The position numbers and the translations under genes are program-made. A DNA stretch of 42,380 bases from Lachnospiraceae bacterium (lineage in GTDB: Bacteria > Bacillota > Clostridia > Lachnospirales > Lachnospiraceae). Positions 7,375 to 15,395 of this stretch are shown one piece after another; positions within the stretch are counted from its first letter, which is position 1; each line of letters starts with the position of its first letter. The stretch is taken from positions 1 through 42,380 of the forward strand of contig CAADYR010000158.1 of assembly GCA_900753305.1 (NCBI GenBank), in the 5' to 3' direction. Under the pieces are notes generated by a model. The model searched no databases. It was given only the letters and a program-made list of their open reading frames with translations, and was not told where the DNA came from.

Positions 7375-8530
7375 ATTCCTCGTAACCAAAGTGCTTGACT
7401 ACTTCCCAACTGCCATCCTCATGTAATGCAATGATATCAGGCAATGGCATTCCATTGAAGGTATTGTTTTTTACCATGGAATAAATTGCCATATCGCCAA
7501 ATACCAGTCTGTCCCCGATATGCAGTGGTGTATTGAAGGAGTATTCTCCTATGATATCCCCTGCAAGGCAGGTTGGACCTCCTAAAGTATAAGTATATGC
7601 CTTTTCTCCGGCTTCTCCTGAATCGCATAGAGGCGGTCTGTAGGGCATCTCAATAACATCAGGCATATGGCAGGCTGCCGAAGTATCAAGAATTGCGACC
7701 TGTTTGCCGTTTTCAATGATTTCCTGTACTGTCGTTACAAGGAAGCCTGCGTTGAGAGCCACTGCTTCTCCCGGTTCCAGATAGACTGTCAGATTATATT
7801 TGTCCTGTACTCTTTTGATGATTCTGATTAACTTATCCACATCATAGTCTGCTCTGGTGATATGATGTCCACCACCAAAGTTAAGCCATTTCATCTGCGG
7901 CAGATAAGCTCCAAACTTCTCTTCTACTGCTGCCAGCGTTTCCTCCAGTGCATCCACATCCTGCTCACACAGGCAATGAAAATGCAATCCTGATATTCCT
8001 TCCAGCAGTTCCGGTCTGAAATTAGCCAGTGTCACACCCAGTCTTGATCCAGGCGAACAGGGATCATAAATTGCATGATCCTGCGTGGAATGTTCCGGGT
8101 TAATACGAATCCCACATTCTTTTCCTGCTGCCAGCGCCTTATCCTTATACTTCTCCCACTGTGCAAAAGAATTGAATACCAGATGGTCACATATCTGCAA
8201 GATCTCGTCCATATCCTTCTCAGGATACGCCGGAGAAAAGATATGGTTCTCACAATGTTTGGCGCTTCCGGTGATATCTGTAATCTCCCTACAGCACAGT
8301 TCCTCATAGGCAAGCTTCGCCTCGTATAAGCCACTGGCTGTCGCTCCATTTAAATATCTGCCAATTAACGGATACTCATAATACATGGAAAACGCCTTCT
8401 GCGCCAGCAGTATTTTACAGCCTGTCTCATCACAGACATGGCGCAGGATCTCCAGATTATGCCGCAATAACTTCTCATCTACAATATAACAAGGTGTTGG
8501 CACCTCACGATAATTGTCTGGTTTTACCAT
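7358..8530 (-). CDS. nspC: Carboxynorspermidine/carboxyspermidine decarboxylase
   Basis: This PLP enzyme of the alanine-racemase fold decarboxylates carboxyspermidine (or carboxynorspermidine) to the polyamine. The 390-residue protein has the PLP lysine segment ILLAQKAFSMYYEYP near residue 35, LNFGGGHHIT and YLEPGEAVALNAG for phosphate binding, and a C-terminal GPTCLAGDIIGEY with the catalytic cysteine. The start (MVKPDNYREVPTPCY) follows AAGGAGGAG; an upstream in-frame ATG falls in the palindromic element. It is the last gene of the polyamine cluster, about 550 bases after the dehydrogenase, separated by two long palindromes. Without norspermidine genes in view, spermidine is the likely product. 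Confidence 0.92.
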   Translation of the reverse strand: MVKPDNYREVPTPCYIVDEKLLRHNLEILRHVCDETGCKILLAQKAFSMYYEYPLIGRYLNGATASGLYEAKLAYEELCCREITDITGSAKHCENHIFSPAYPEKDMDEILQICDHLVFNSFAQWEKYKDKALAAGKECGIRINPEHSTQDHAIYDPCSPGSRLGVTLANFRPELLEGISGLHFHCLCEQDVDALEETLAAVEEKFGAYLPQMKWLNFGGGHHITRADYDVDKLIRIIKRVQDKYNLTVYLEPGEAVALNAGFLVTTVQEIIENGKQVAILDTSAACHMPDVIEMPYRPPLCDSGEAGEKAYTYTLGGPTCLAGDIIGEYSFNTPLHIGDRLVFGDMAIYSMVKNNTFNGMPLPDIIALHEDGSWEVVKHFGYEEFKRRV

Positions 8531-8555
8531 ACTCTCCTCCTTTTTGTTTCTAGGG

Positions 8556-8774
8556 ACGCCGCAGTTCATGGCAGTTCGGTTCATTTGCCACGTACGTGAT
8601 GTAAGAGTTTCTAAGAACTGCTGCCCAAATGCTTAGAGTACAAGCCGAGCGCAAAACTCGCCCTACAGGCTCAGACAGTTGCGCCTGGCTTGCAAGCATT
8701 TGTTCCTTGTTCTAAGAAACACTAAACATCACTCCCTAAGCTGCATTCACCGAACTGTCATGAAGCTGCGCCTG
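8556..8774. repeat. Long palindromic element L1
   Basis: The outer arms GCAGTTCATGGCAGTTCGGT (8561-8580) and the complement at 8749-8769 pair with one bulge and one mismatch. A second pair involves GAGTTTCTAAGAAC (about 8607-8620) and GTTCTAAGAAAC (about 8708-8719), then AAATGCTT with AAGCATTT. The centre contains ACTCGCCCTACAGGCTCAGAC, which in reverse complement resembles the centre of L2. It is likely a MITE-like insertion or a large intergenic RNA hairpin. Confidence 0.65.
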
Positions 8775-8850
8775 TAACCTAAAAATTCAATAACATATGA
8801 GACGACAAACCTACGCCCTTAGATATCATTTTGAACTTTTTCTATACGAA

Positions 8851-9061
8851 GCACAGTCTCTGTTGGTTGGTTCTTGCAAACATTAGGAATGGCTGTTAGT
8901 ACTTCTTAGCAGCAAGGAAGAAATGCATACAAGTCCGAGCCGTTGTCTGAGCCGTAGGCGAGTTCAGGCGCAGGACTTGTAATAGAAGCATTTCTGCCGT
9001 AGGTGCTTAGAAGTCCTTACAGCCTTGACGTGTTCGCAAAACCAACCAATAGAGACTGTGC
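8851..9061. repeat. Long palindromic element L2
   Basis: The 22-base arm starting GCACAGTCTCTGTTGG (8851) pairs with 9040-9061 with only one G-T wobble. Inner stems include ACTTCTTAGCA with TGCTTAGAAGT, and ACAAGTCC with GGACTTGT. The centre has GTCTGAGCCGTAGGCGAGTT, shared with inverted L1. L1 and L2 appear to be two members of one family in opposite orientation, with diverged arms but a similar core. Confidence 0.65.
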
Positions 9062-9083
9062 GTAACTAGAACTATTTTCTAAA

Positions 9084-10340
9084 TTAATCTACAAGTGTAG
9101 GGTTGTGGCTTTCCTGCCAGGGGAGTCCCCATTTGTTCAGGGCTTCCATATATGGGTCAGGATCGAACTCTTCAACTGTGTATACACCCGGCTTATTCCA
9201 CTTACCTGTCAGCAGCATCATAGCACCGATCATAGCAGGTACACCTGTTGTATAGGAGATAGCCTGAGAACCTACCTCTGCATAACATTCCTGATGATCA
9301 CACACATTATACAGATAGTAAGTCTTGTCCTTTCCATCCTTCTTTCCAGTGAAAATACAGCCAATGTTGGTCTTACCCTTTGTACGAGGTCCAAGGCTTG
9401 CAGGATCAGGCAGCAATGCCTTAAGGAACTGGATTGGAACGATTTCTTTTCCCTCATAATTGATTGGCTTCGTAGAAAGCATGCCTACATCTTCCAGGCA
9501 TCTCATGTGATCTAAGTAGCTCTGTCCAAAAGTCATAAAGAAACGGATTCTCTTTACACCTGGAATATTTTTTGCAAGAGATTCAATCTCTTCATGATGC
9601 AGGAGATACATGTCTTTTTCTCCTACCTGATCAAAATTGTATTCACGCTTAATGCTCATTGCAGGGATTTCTACCCAGTGACCATTCTCCCAATAACTGC
9701 CCGGTGCAGATACTTCACGAAGATTAATCTCAGGATTGAAATTCGTAGCAAATGCGTAGCCATGATCGCCACCATTACAATCCAGAATATCAATGGTATC
9801 GATGGTATCGAACTCATGCTTTAATGCATAGGCACAATACGCCTGGGTAACACCCGGGTCAAAACCTGATCCCAGAAGTGCTGTTAAACCTGCATCTTCA
9901 AACTTCTTCTTATATGCCCACTGCCATGAATAATCAAAATATGCGGAGAAACCTTCCTCCTTGCAGCGCTTGTCATAGACAGCTCTCCACTCCGGATCAT
10001 CAATATTCTCCGGCTCATAATTTGCTGTATCCATATAGTTGACACCACAGGCAAGGCATGCATCCATAATGGTCAGATCCTGATAAGGCAATGCAATATT
10101 CATGACCAGATCAGGCTTATAGCTCTTGATCAGTGCGATCACTTCCTCCACCTTATCCGCATCTACCTGTGCTGTCTCAATCTTCGTCTTGCTGCCAGCC
10201 AGCTTCTCCTTTAATGCATCGCACTTGGATTTTGTTCTGCTGGCGATCATGATCTCCTCAAATACTTCGCTGTTCTGACAGCATTTCTGAATGGCTACAC
10301 TGGCAACGCCGCCGCAGCCGATAATTAAAGCTCTTCCCAT
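9084..10340 (-). CDS. Carboxyspermidine (carboxynorspermidine) dehydrogenase, saccharopine-dehydrogenase family
   Basis: The enzyme condenses putrescine (or diaminopropane) with aspartate semialdehyde and reduces the imine with NADPH to carboxyspermidine, the substrate of NspC. The 418-residue protein starts with the Rossmann motif ALIIGCGGVASVA and includes MNIALPYQDLTIMDACL, a GSGFDPGVTQAYCAY segment and the C-terminal CDHQECYAEVGSQAISYTTG typical of this clade. AGGAGG precedes the ATG. It follows speB by 21 bases. The symbol lys1/casdh is used variably, so none is given. Specificity between the C3 and C4 diamine cannot be read from the sequence. Confidence 0.9.
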   Translation of the reverse strand: MGRALIIGCGGVASVAIQKCCQNSEVFEEIMIASRTKSKCDALKEKLAGSKTKIETAQVDADKVEEVIALIKSYKPDLVMNIALPYQDLTIMDACLACGVNYMDTANYEPENIDDPEWRAVYDKRCKEEGFSAYFDYSWQWAYKKKFEDAGLTALLGSGFDPGVTQAYCAYALKHEFDTIDTIDILDCNGGDHGYAFATNFNPEINLREVSAPGSYWENGHWVEIPAMSIKREYNFDQVGEKDMYLLHHEEIESLAKNIPGVKRIRFFMTFGQSYLDHMRCLEDVGMLSTKPINYEGKEIVPIQFLKALLPDPASLGPRTKGKTNIGCIFTGKKDGKDKTYYLYNVCDHQECYAEVGSQAISYTTGVPAMIGAMMLLTGKWNKPGVYTVEEFDPDPYMEALNKWGLPWQESHNPTLVD

Positions 10341-10361
10341 AACTCATTTCCTCCTGTTGGT

Positions 10362-11222
10362 CTATTTGATATGTTTTTCTTCCAGTTTCAATAATAATTC
10401 TCTCAGTACCTTCAAAGCTACCGCTGTAGACGTTCCACTGGCATCCAGAAGCGGTGACAGTTCATTGATGTCACAACCTACAATATTTAACTCTCCTACC
10501 TTTAGAATCGCTTCTAAAAGCTGTAGGAAAGTCACGCCGCCTGCCTCCGGTGTTCCTGTTCCCGGAAATACAGAAGGGTCCAATACATCCAGATCCAATG
10601 TAAAATACACCGGCTTGCCTTTTAATTTCTTGATTACCTCTTCCAGTCCTTCAAAATCAAACTTATGGGTAATGACATGTTCCTTACCCCACTGAAATTC
10701 TGATCTGTCTCCACTACGGATACCGAACTGATAGATTCTGTCATCTCCCACAATATCCCATACGCGGTGAAGCACTGTAGCATGTGACAGAGTAGCACCC
10801 AGATATTCTTCTCTCAGGTCAGCATGTGCATCAAAATGAATCACTTGCAAGTCGGGATAATGTGCTGCCACACTTCTCACTGCACCTAATGTCACCAGAT
10901 GTTCCCCGCCAATCATTAATGGCAGCTTGCCAGCCTTCATTACTTCTTCTGTAAAAGCCGTAATATCCGCAAGCGCCTTATTCGTATCACCAAAACACAG
11001 CTCCAGATCGCCACCGTCAAATACGGCTGCATCCTCCAGATCAAGATCCTGATAAGGACTGTAAGTCTCCAGACCATAGGATTCTGCTCTCATGGTTCTG
11101 CTGGCGAAACGCGTTCCCGGTCTGTAAGAAGTCGTTGAATCAAAAGGCGCTCCAAAGATCACAATACGGGCTTCATCAAATTCCTTATCGCATCCAAGAA
11201 AAGTCTCTACATTTCTCTCCAT
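10362..11222 (-). CDS. speB: Agmatinase (ureohydrolase family)
   Basis: The enzyme hydrolyses agmatine to putrescine and urea with a binuclear Mn centre. The 286-residue protein carries the ureohydrolase metal motifs: GGEHLVTLGA, HFDAHADLREEY and TLDLDVLDPSVFPGTGTPE, with a late NELSPLLD segment. I place the start at MERNVETFLGC (11222), preceded by GGAG; a longer form begins 14 codons earlier inside speE and has no good ribosome site. It lies between speE and the dehydrogenase in one operon, and feeds putrescine to both spermidine routes. Confidence 0.92.
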   Translation of the reverse strand: MERNVETFLGCDKEFDEARIVIFGAPFDSTTSYRPGTRFASRTMRAESYGLETYSPYQDLDLEDAAVFDGGDLELCFGDTNKALADITAFTEEVMKAGKLPLMIGGEHLVTLGAVRSVAAHYPDLQVIHFDAHADLREEYLGATLSHATVLHRVWDIVGDDRIYQFGIRSGDRSEFQWGKEHVITHKFDFEGLEEVIKKLKGKPVYFTLDLDVLDPSVFPGTGTPEAGGVTFLQLLEAILKVGELNIVGCDINELSPLLDASGTSTAVALKVLRELLLKLEEKHIK

Positions 11223-11238
11223 TTTCTCCACATCCTGT

Positions 11239-12105
11239 TTAATTAAAATTTTTGTTTTCCACATCTACAAGCATCTGTTCCACATAATTAGGGAGTGCAA
11301 ATGCTCCTGCATGAAGTTCTTCATTATAGTACCTGGTCTTTAATCCATATGCCTTCCAGTCTCCTATCCTCTGATCCCTGATCGGATGATATTTCTTAGA
11401 AGCAAAGCCAAAAAGCCAATGACCCGATGGATAAGTCGGAATATGTGCCTGATATACCTTTGCAATCGGGAAAGACTCTATAATTCTCTTATGCGCCCTC
11501 TGCATGGCATAGGCATCATCAGGATAAAAAGGACTCTCATGCTGGTTTACCATAATACCATCGGCTTTTAATGCTTTATTACAGTTGCCATAGAATTCCT
11601 TGGTAAAAAGTCCCTCACCCGGTCCGAAAGGATCTGTAGAATCCACAAGGATCAGATCATAGGTATCCACATACTTCCTGATAAACCGAAGACCATCCTC
11701 ATAATAGAACTTCACTCTTGGGTCCTGAAAGCCACAGGCTGTCTGCGGTAAGAACTCCTTACACGCCTTTACCACTTCTTCGTCAATCTCTACCAGATCA
11801 ATTTCTTCAATCTGTGGGTATCTGACCAGTTCTCTGACTGTACCGCCATCACCGCCTCCGATCACCAGTACCTTACGTACATCAGGATGTACTGCCATCG
11901 GCACATGTACCATCATTTCATGATAAATAAATTCATCCTTTTCTGTCAGCATCATATAACCATCCAGTGTCAGGAATCTGCCAAATTCCTTAGATTCAAA
12001 GATATCAATCCTCTGAAACTCTGACTGGCTTGTATAGAGCTGTTTATCTACCTGTATTGAGAACTTTACATGCTCTGTATGTTTCTCCGTAAACCACAAT
12101 TCCAT
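11239..12105 (-). CDS. speE: Spermidine synthase (aminopropyltransferase)
   Basis: SpeE transfers the aminopropyl group of decarboxylated SAM to putrescine. The 288-residue protein has the expected MELWFTEKHTEHVKFSI start, the YHEMMVHVP segment, the nucleotide-binding VLVIGGGDGGTVRELVRYP, VEIDEEVV, and the catalytic LILVDSTDPFGPGEGLF. AGGAG lies before the ATG. The gene ends just before the speB start and follows speA after a gap occupied by a short palindromic element (12125-12242). SpeD in the same cluster supplies decarboxylated SAM. Confidence 0.94.
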   Translation of the reverse strand: MELWFTEKHTEHVKFSIQVDKQLYTSQSEFQRIDIFESKEFGRFLTLDGYMMLTEKDEFIYHEMMVHVPMAVHPDVRKVLVIGGGDGGTVRELVRYPQIEEIDLVEIDEEVVKACKEFLPQTACGFQDPRVKFYYEDGLRFIRKYVDTYDLILVDSTDPFGPGEGLFTKEFYGNCNKALKADGIMVNQHESPFYPDDAYAMQRAHKRIIESFPIAKVYQAHIPTYPSGHWLFGFASKKYHPIRDQRIGDWKAYGLKTRYYNEELHAGAFALPNYVEQMLVDVENKNFN

Positions 12106-12124
12106 ATTTATCTACTCCTCACTA

Positions 12125-12242
12125 CCATATATTTTTAGATATTTGTGAAACGCAACATTACATATGCAGAATTGTACAGCTTTAACAAATGCATAAACAG
12201 GCACTGCGTAGCCGTCACATTTCACAATTATCTGATATATGG
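12125..12242. repeat. Palindromic element M1 (short relative of M2)
   Basis: The ends CCATATATTTTTAGATATTT and its near complement (12219-12242) are imperfect inverted repeats. The body resembles one arm of M2 (14581-14824), including the identical 20-mer TTTAACAAATGCATAAACAG and the following CACTG-GTAGCCGTC-like stretch. M1 looks like a deletion form of M2 that lost most of the second arm. It sits in the speA-speE gap and must be transcribed if the operon is continuous. Confidence 0.7.
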
Positions 12243-12252
12243 TTTTTTCACA

Positions 12253-13725
12253 CTATCTTGCGGCAGAACGAATACCTTCCATTACGTTAAGTCGACTTAC
12301 TTCCATATCTTCCGGTCCTGTCATGGAACAACCTTTCTCCTTGGCATATACGATATAATCCAGAATATCCTGTGTGATCAGCTCTCCCGGTGCCAGAATG
12401 GGGATTCCGGGAGGATAGCACATGACAAATTCCGCACATACCATGTCCTTACAATCTGCCAGTGGCAGGGACTGCTTGGGTGCATAGAACGCTTCCTGTG
12501 GAGAGTAAATAACCCTTGGATTGATATATTCTGCGGTCATCTGTCCTGCTCTGTCCTTTTTATACAATCGTCTGATCTCTGCCAGTGCACTTACCAGTCT
12601 CTCAATATCTCTTGGCCTGTCACCCACAGATACATACGCCAGAATATTACCGATATCACCAAATTCTGTCTGAATATCATACTCATCACGCAGCAGATCA
12701 TAGACCTCTATTCCTGCAAGTCCTACCGCCAGTGTATTTACGGAAAGCTTCGTCACATCAAAATCATATACGGAATCACCATTTACCAGTTCACGGGAAT
12801 ATGCATAATAATCACCGATCTGATTGATTTCCTTACGGGCATATTCTACCATCTCTGTTACTTTGTCAAAGATCTCCTGTCCATGCAGTGCCAGATTCCT
12901 TCTGGAAATATCCAGGCTGGACATTAACAAATAAGAACCACTGGTTGTCTGTGTCAGATTAATGACTTGTCGAACATAATCCTCATTGATATCCGGTCCC
13001 ATTAACAGGAATGAGGACTGAGTCAGGGAACCACCCGACTTATGCATACTGACTGCTGCCATATCTGCTCCTGCCTCCATAGCTGTCATTGGTAAATTCT
13101 TATCAAAGTAAAAATGTGTTCCATGGGCTTCATCTACCAGTACTTTCATGCCATGTGCATGAGCAAGCTGTGTAATGCCTTTTAAATTAGAGCATATGCC
13201 ATAATAAGTCGGATTGTTGACCAAAACCGCCTTCGCATCCGGATTCTCTTCAATTGCCTTTTGCAGATCAGATATCTTCATACCAAGGGCAATTCCCAGC
13301 TCATGATTCATATCAGGATTTACATATACTGGAATCGCACCGCACAGAATCATAATATTGATCACACTTCTATGTACATTTCTAGGCAGAATGATCTTCT
13401 CACCACGCTTGCAGACAGACAAGACCATACTCTGTACTGCGGATGTGGTTCCTCCCACCATGAAAAAGGCATGGGCTGCGCCAAAGGCATCTGCGGCAAG
13501 TTCTTCTGCTTCTTTGATTACAGAGATAGGATGGCACAGATTATCCAACATCTTCATGGAATTGACATCTACACTCAGGCATTTCTCACCTAAAAATTCC
13601 GTAAGATCCGGGTTGCCTTTTCCTCTCTTATGCCCTGGTACATCAAAAGGCACCAGTCTTTGTGTTTTCATTCTCTCTAATGCTTCTAATACAGGAGCCT
13701 TACTCTGATCTAATTTCATTTTCAC
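12253..13725 (-). CDS. speA: Arginine decarboxylase, Orn/Lys/Arg decarboxylase class I
   Basis: A PLP enzyme of the aspartate-aminotransferase fold, 490 residues, matching the Bacillus SpeA length rather than the large inducible enterobacterial type. Visible motifs are VPGHKRGKGN near the N-terminus, FMVGGTTSAVQSMVL, VNNPTYYG, VDEAHGTHFYF and the PLP lysine in SMHKSGGSLTQSSFLL, with a C-terminal CYPPGIPILAPGE. The neighbouring agmatinase makes arginine the most likely substrate (to agmatine), although lysine or ornithine activity cannot be excluded by eye. The start is GTG at 13725 with GGAG five bases upstream, or an ATG two codons later. It follows speD by 14 bases. Confidence 0.9.
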   Translation of the reverse strand: MKMKLDQSKAPVLEALERMKTQRLVPFDVPGHKRGKGNPDLTEFLGEKCLSVDVNSMKMLDNLCHPISVIKEAEELAADAFGAAHAFFMVGGTTSAVQSMVLSVCKRGEKIILPRNVHRSVINIMILCGAIPVYVNPDMNHELGIALGMKISDLQKAIEENPDAKAVLVNNPTYYGICSNLKGITQLAHAHGMKVLVDEAHGTHFYFDKNLPMTAMEAGADMAAVSMHKSGGSLTQSSFLLMGPDINEDYVRQVINLTQTTSGSYLLMSSLDISRRNLALHGQEIFDKVTEMVEYARKEINQIGDYYAYSRELVNGDSVYDFDVTKLSVNTLAVGLAGIEVYDLLRDEYDIQTEFGDIGNILAYVSVGDRPRDIERLVSALAEIRRLYKKDRAGQMTAEYINPRVIYSPQEAFYAPKQSLPLADCKDMVCAEFVMCYPPGIPILAPGELITQDILDYIVYAKEKGCSMTGPEDMEVSRLNVMEGIRSAAR

Positions 13726-13739
13726 ATTATCTCCATTCG

Positions 13740-14561
13740 TTAAAAGATATTAGTACCGCTGAATATTTCTATCATTTCCTGTCTCAGATTGTTGCTGATC
13801 TGCAATCGTGTCTTGGGCGGAATCTCATAAATATCAGAGTTAAACAGATAATTCTGCAGATCCAGTTCTTTGATCAGCATCTTGGTATGGAACATATTCG
13901 CCTGATACACATTAATATCGACCGCATCGTATCGATCCAGAGTGTTCCTGTCAATATAGTCCTGAATGGATGTCATACGATGATCCATGAATATCTTCTT
14001 CCCCTCTACATTTCTGGTAAAACCACGCACCCTGTAATCCATGGTAATAATATCAGAATCAAAGCTTCCAATGAGGAAATCCAGTGTACTAAGCGGTGTG
14101 ATTTCACCACAGGTCGCTACATCAATGTCTACACGAAAAGTCGCAATATTCGTTTCAGGATGATATTCTGGGTAAGTATGTACTGTAATATGGCTTTTAT
14201 CCAAATGTGCCACAATTTCATCATTATGATTGGATAGATGCAGAGTATCTTCAAAAGCCATTGCTGCACTGGCTGCGCTGTCACAGCCTGTCGGTATCAT
14301 ATTATCTTCTGCGATGAGAAAGGTCACGCTCGCTCCCTGTGGCTCATAATCCTGCTTGGATACGTTAAGCACATGGGCTCCTATCATTTCTGTTACATGG
14401 AACAGGATCTTGGTAAGACGCTCTGAATTGTACTGCTCATCAATGTAAGCAATATAATCCTTCTGTTCTCTTGCGCTCTTTGCATAACAGACATCGTAGA
14501 TGTTAAAGCTCAGAGATTTCGTTAAATTATTAAATCCATATAATTTCAATTTGCCTTCCAT
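13740..14561 (-). CDS. speD: S-adenosylmethionine decarboxylase proenzyme
   Basis: SpeD makes decarboxylated SAM, the aminopropyl donor for SpeE. The 273-residue proenzyme is of the long, Escherichia-type bacterial class. Self-cleavage should occur before Ser123 in LDKSHITVHTYPE, leaving a pyruvoyl group; His128 and Cys151 (VATCGEITPL) are the usual processing and catalytic residues. AGGAAGGG precedes the ATG. It is the first gene of the polyamine cluster, with a long leader region upstream (14562-15305) that contains several stable structures. Confidence 0.93.
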   Translation of the reverse strand: MEGKLKLYGFNNLTKSLSFNIYDVCYAKSAREQKDYIAYIDEQYNSERLTKILFHVTEMIGAHVLNVSKQDYEPQGASVTFLIAEDNMIPTGCDSAASAAMAFEDTLHLSNHNDEIVAHLDKSHITVHTYPEYHPETNIATFRVDIDVATCGEITPLSTLDFLIGSFDSDIITMDYRVRGFTRNVEGKKIFMDHRMTSIQDYIDRNTLDRYDAVDINVYQANMFHTKMLIKELDLQNYLFNSDIYEIPPKTRLQISNNLRQEMIEIFSGTNIF

Positions 14562-14580
14562 GAATCTTACCCTTCCTCAT

Positions 14581-14824
14581 ATATGTTTTATTTAGGTAAT
14601 TGCGAAACCAGGACAGTGAATGGCACGAAGTGTGCAGATTTAACAATGCAACACAGACCCGCTCTCGCTCCACTGCAGCTCGTAACGGTACATAAGGTGC
14701 TAAAATAGCTACGCTATTTGACCACCTAAGTACCGACGGCTGCACAGTGTCTGTTTATGCATTTGTTAAATCTGTACACTTCTATATTCATAATATTGTG
14801 TTTCGCAAATATCTAATATATTTT
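14581..14824. repeat. Long palindromic element M2
   Basis: About 244 bp that folds on itself. TTAGGTAATTGCGAAAC (start) pairs with GTTTCGCAAATATCTAA (end), GCAGATTTAACAATGCA with TGCATTTGTTAAATCTG, ACACAGAC with GTCTGT, and GGTACATAAGGTG with CACCTAAGTACC. The loop region includes AAATAGC-TACG-CTATTT. It abuts the 143-bp repeat exactly (14825), so one may have targeted the other. It is related to M1. Confidence 0.7.
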
Positions 14825-14967
14825 GTAACTATTCAGAGCCATGCAAATTAAGGCAGAATATGCTTGTTTACAAGCATATTTGACTCAATTTATATGGTGA
14901 AGTAACCACATGAGCAAAAGAAAAGCTGTGAAACAGCGATTTTGCGAATGGGGTTCTGAATAGTTAC
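14825..14967 (+). repeat. 143-bp structured repeat with 13-bp terminal inverted repeats, copy 2
   Basis: Ends are GTAACTATTCAGA (14825-14837) and exact complement TCTGAATAGTTAC (14955-14967). Internal stems are AATATGCTTG/CAAGCATATT (14857-14880) and GCTGT-GAA-ACAGC (14925-14937). Conserved unpaired stretches shared with copy 1 include GCCATGCAAATTAAGGC and GAAGTAACCACAT. Each helix differs from copy 1 by paired changes. Confidence 0.8.
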
Positions 14968-15005
14968 TATGTTTTATACTTTTCAAAGTCTCATTTATAA
15001 AATAA

Positions 15006-15038
15006 GACAAGTGAGCACCGCACCGATACTCACTTGTC
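15006..15038. terminator. Strong hairpin, possible attenuator or terminator
   Basis: GACAAGTGAG and CTCACTTGTC form a perfect 10-bp stem with a 13-base loop. On the minus strand it is followed by TTATTTTAT, on the plus strand by AATCTTTT; both are moderate T-rich tails. If transcription toward speD starts near 15306, this would be an attenuation point in the leader. Confidence 0.55.
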
Positions 15039-15100
15039 AATCTTTTCACATATTATATACAGTATGCACAGGAAAAATCCTATGCGCCTTATGATACAGT

Positions 15101-15269
15101 GATTAGAGTCTATATAGCAAAATTCGTTTACTTTTACTACTCTTATTGATTTTCACAAGTGGGTTGTGCGTATAGCACATGGTTTATAGTAACCAACTTA
15201 TAAAATACACATAGCCAATCAGATTTAGCTACAAATACGGACGTAAGTCCAATCAATAAGGCTCTAATC
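15101..15269. ncRNA. Candidate structured RNA or riboswitch-like leader (strand uncertain)
   Basis: An 8-bp closing stem (GATTAGAG 15101-15108 with CTCTAATC 15262-15269) encloses a 10-bp stem (CTTATTGATT 15142-15151 with AATCAATAAG 15251-15260). Inside are small hairpins: CACAA/TTGTG, GGTT/AACC, TAGC/GCTA and GGAC-GTAA-GTCC (15239-15250). An alternative stem AAGGC/GCCTT (minus strand) would break the closing helix, so a switch is possible. The minus strand has a good promoter; the plus strand reading gives a GNRA loop. I do not recognise a known class. Confidence 0.4.
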
Positions 15270-15312
15270 GCCTTAATATTTGTTGTTATGTCAATAATTC
15301 TCAACGAGATTT

Positions 15313-15341
15313 ATTATAGAATATAGCATAGTATATTGCAA
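15313..15341 (-). promoter_or_regulatory. Predicted SigA promoter toward the polyamine operon
   Basis: On the minus strand TTGCAA (15341-15336) and TATAAT (15318-15313) are 17 bases apart, with a start near 15306. It is about 745 bases ahead of the speD start, so it would make a very long leader unless the structured segment is a separate small RNA. Confidence 0.55.
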
Positions 15342-15395
15342 TCTTTTTTTTGTAAAATTCCTGCAAAATTTGGAAATCACTGTGTATGATATCTT

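Larger units (their letters stand above)
8531..9083. other. 553-bp gap between CASDH and nspC filled by two long palindromes
   Basis: No ORF is supported here. The gap holds two roughly 210-bp imperfect palindromes (8556-8774 and 8851-9061) with about 75 bases of AT-rich DNA between them. The nspC ribosome binding site (about 8535-8545) sits just outside the first. Confidence 0.75.
14562..15395. other. 834-bp gene-free leader region upstream of speD
   Basis: Reading towards speD on the minus strand, the region holds a good promoter (15313-15341), a multi-stem structured segment (15101-15269), a small hairpin GCATAGGA/TCCTGTGC (about 15066-15085), a strong 10-bp hairpin (15006-15038), the 143-bp repeat copy 2 (14825-14967) and the long palindrome M2 (14581-14824). 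The concentration of structure ahead of the polyamine genes suggests RNA-level control plus insertion of small repeats. Confidence 0.7.

Noticed and set aside
15101..15269. T-box, 6S RNA, SAM or lysine riboswitch
   Set aside because: None of the conserved sequence blocks of these classes was found; the segment is reported only as an unassigned structured candidate.
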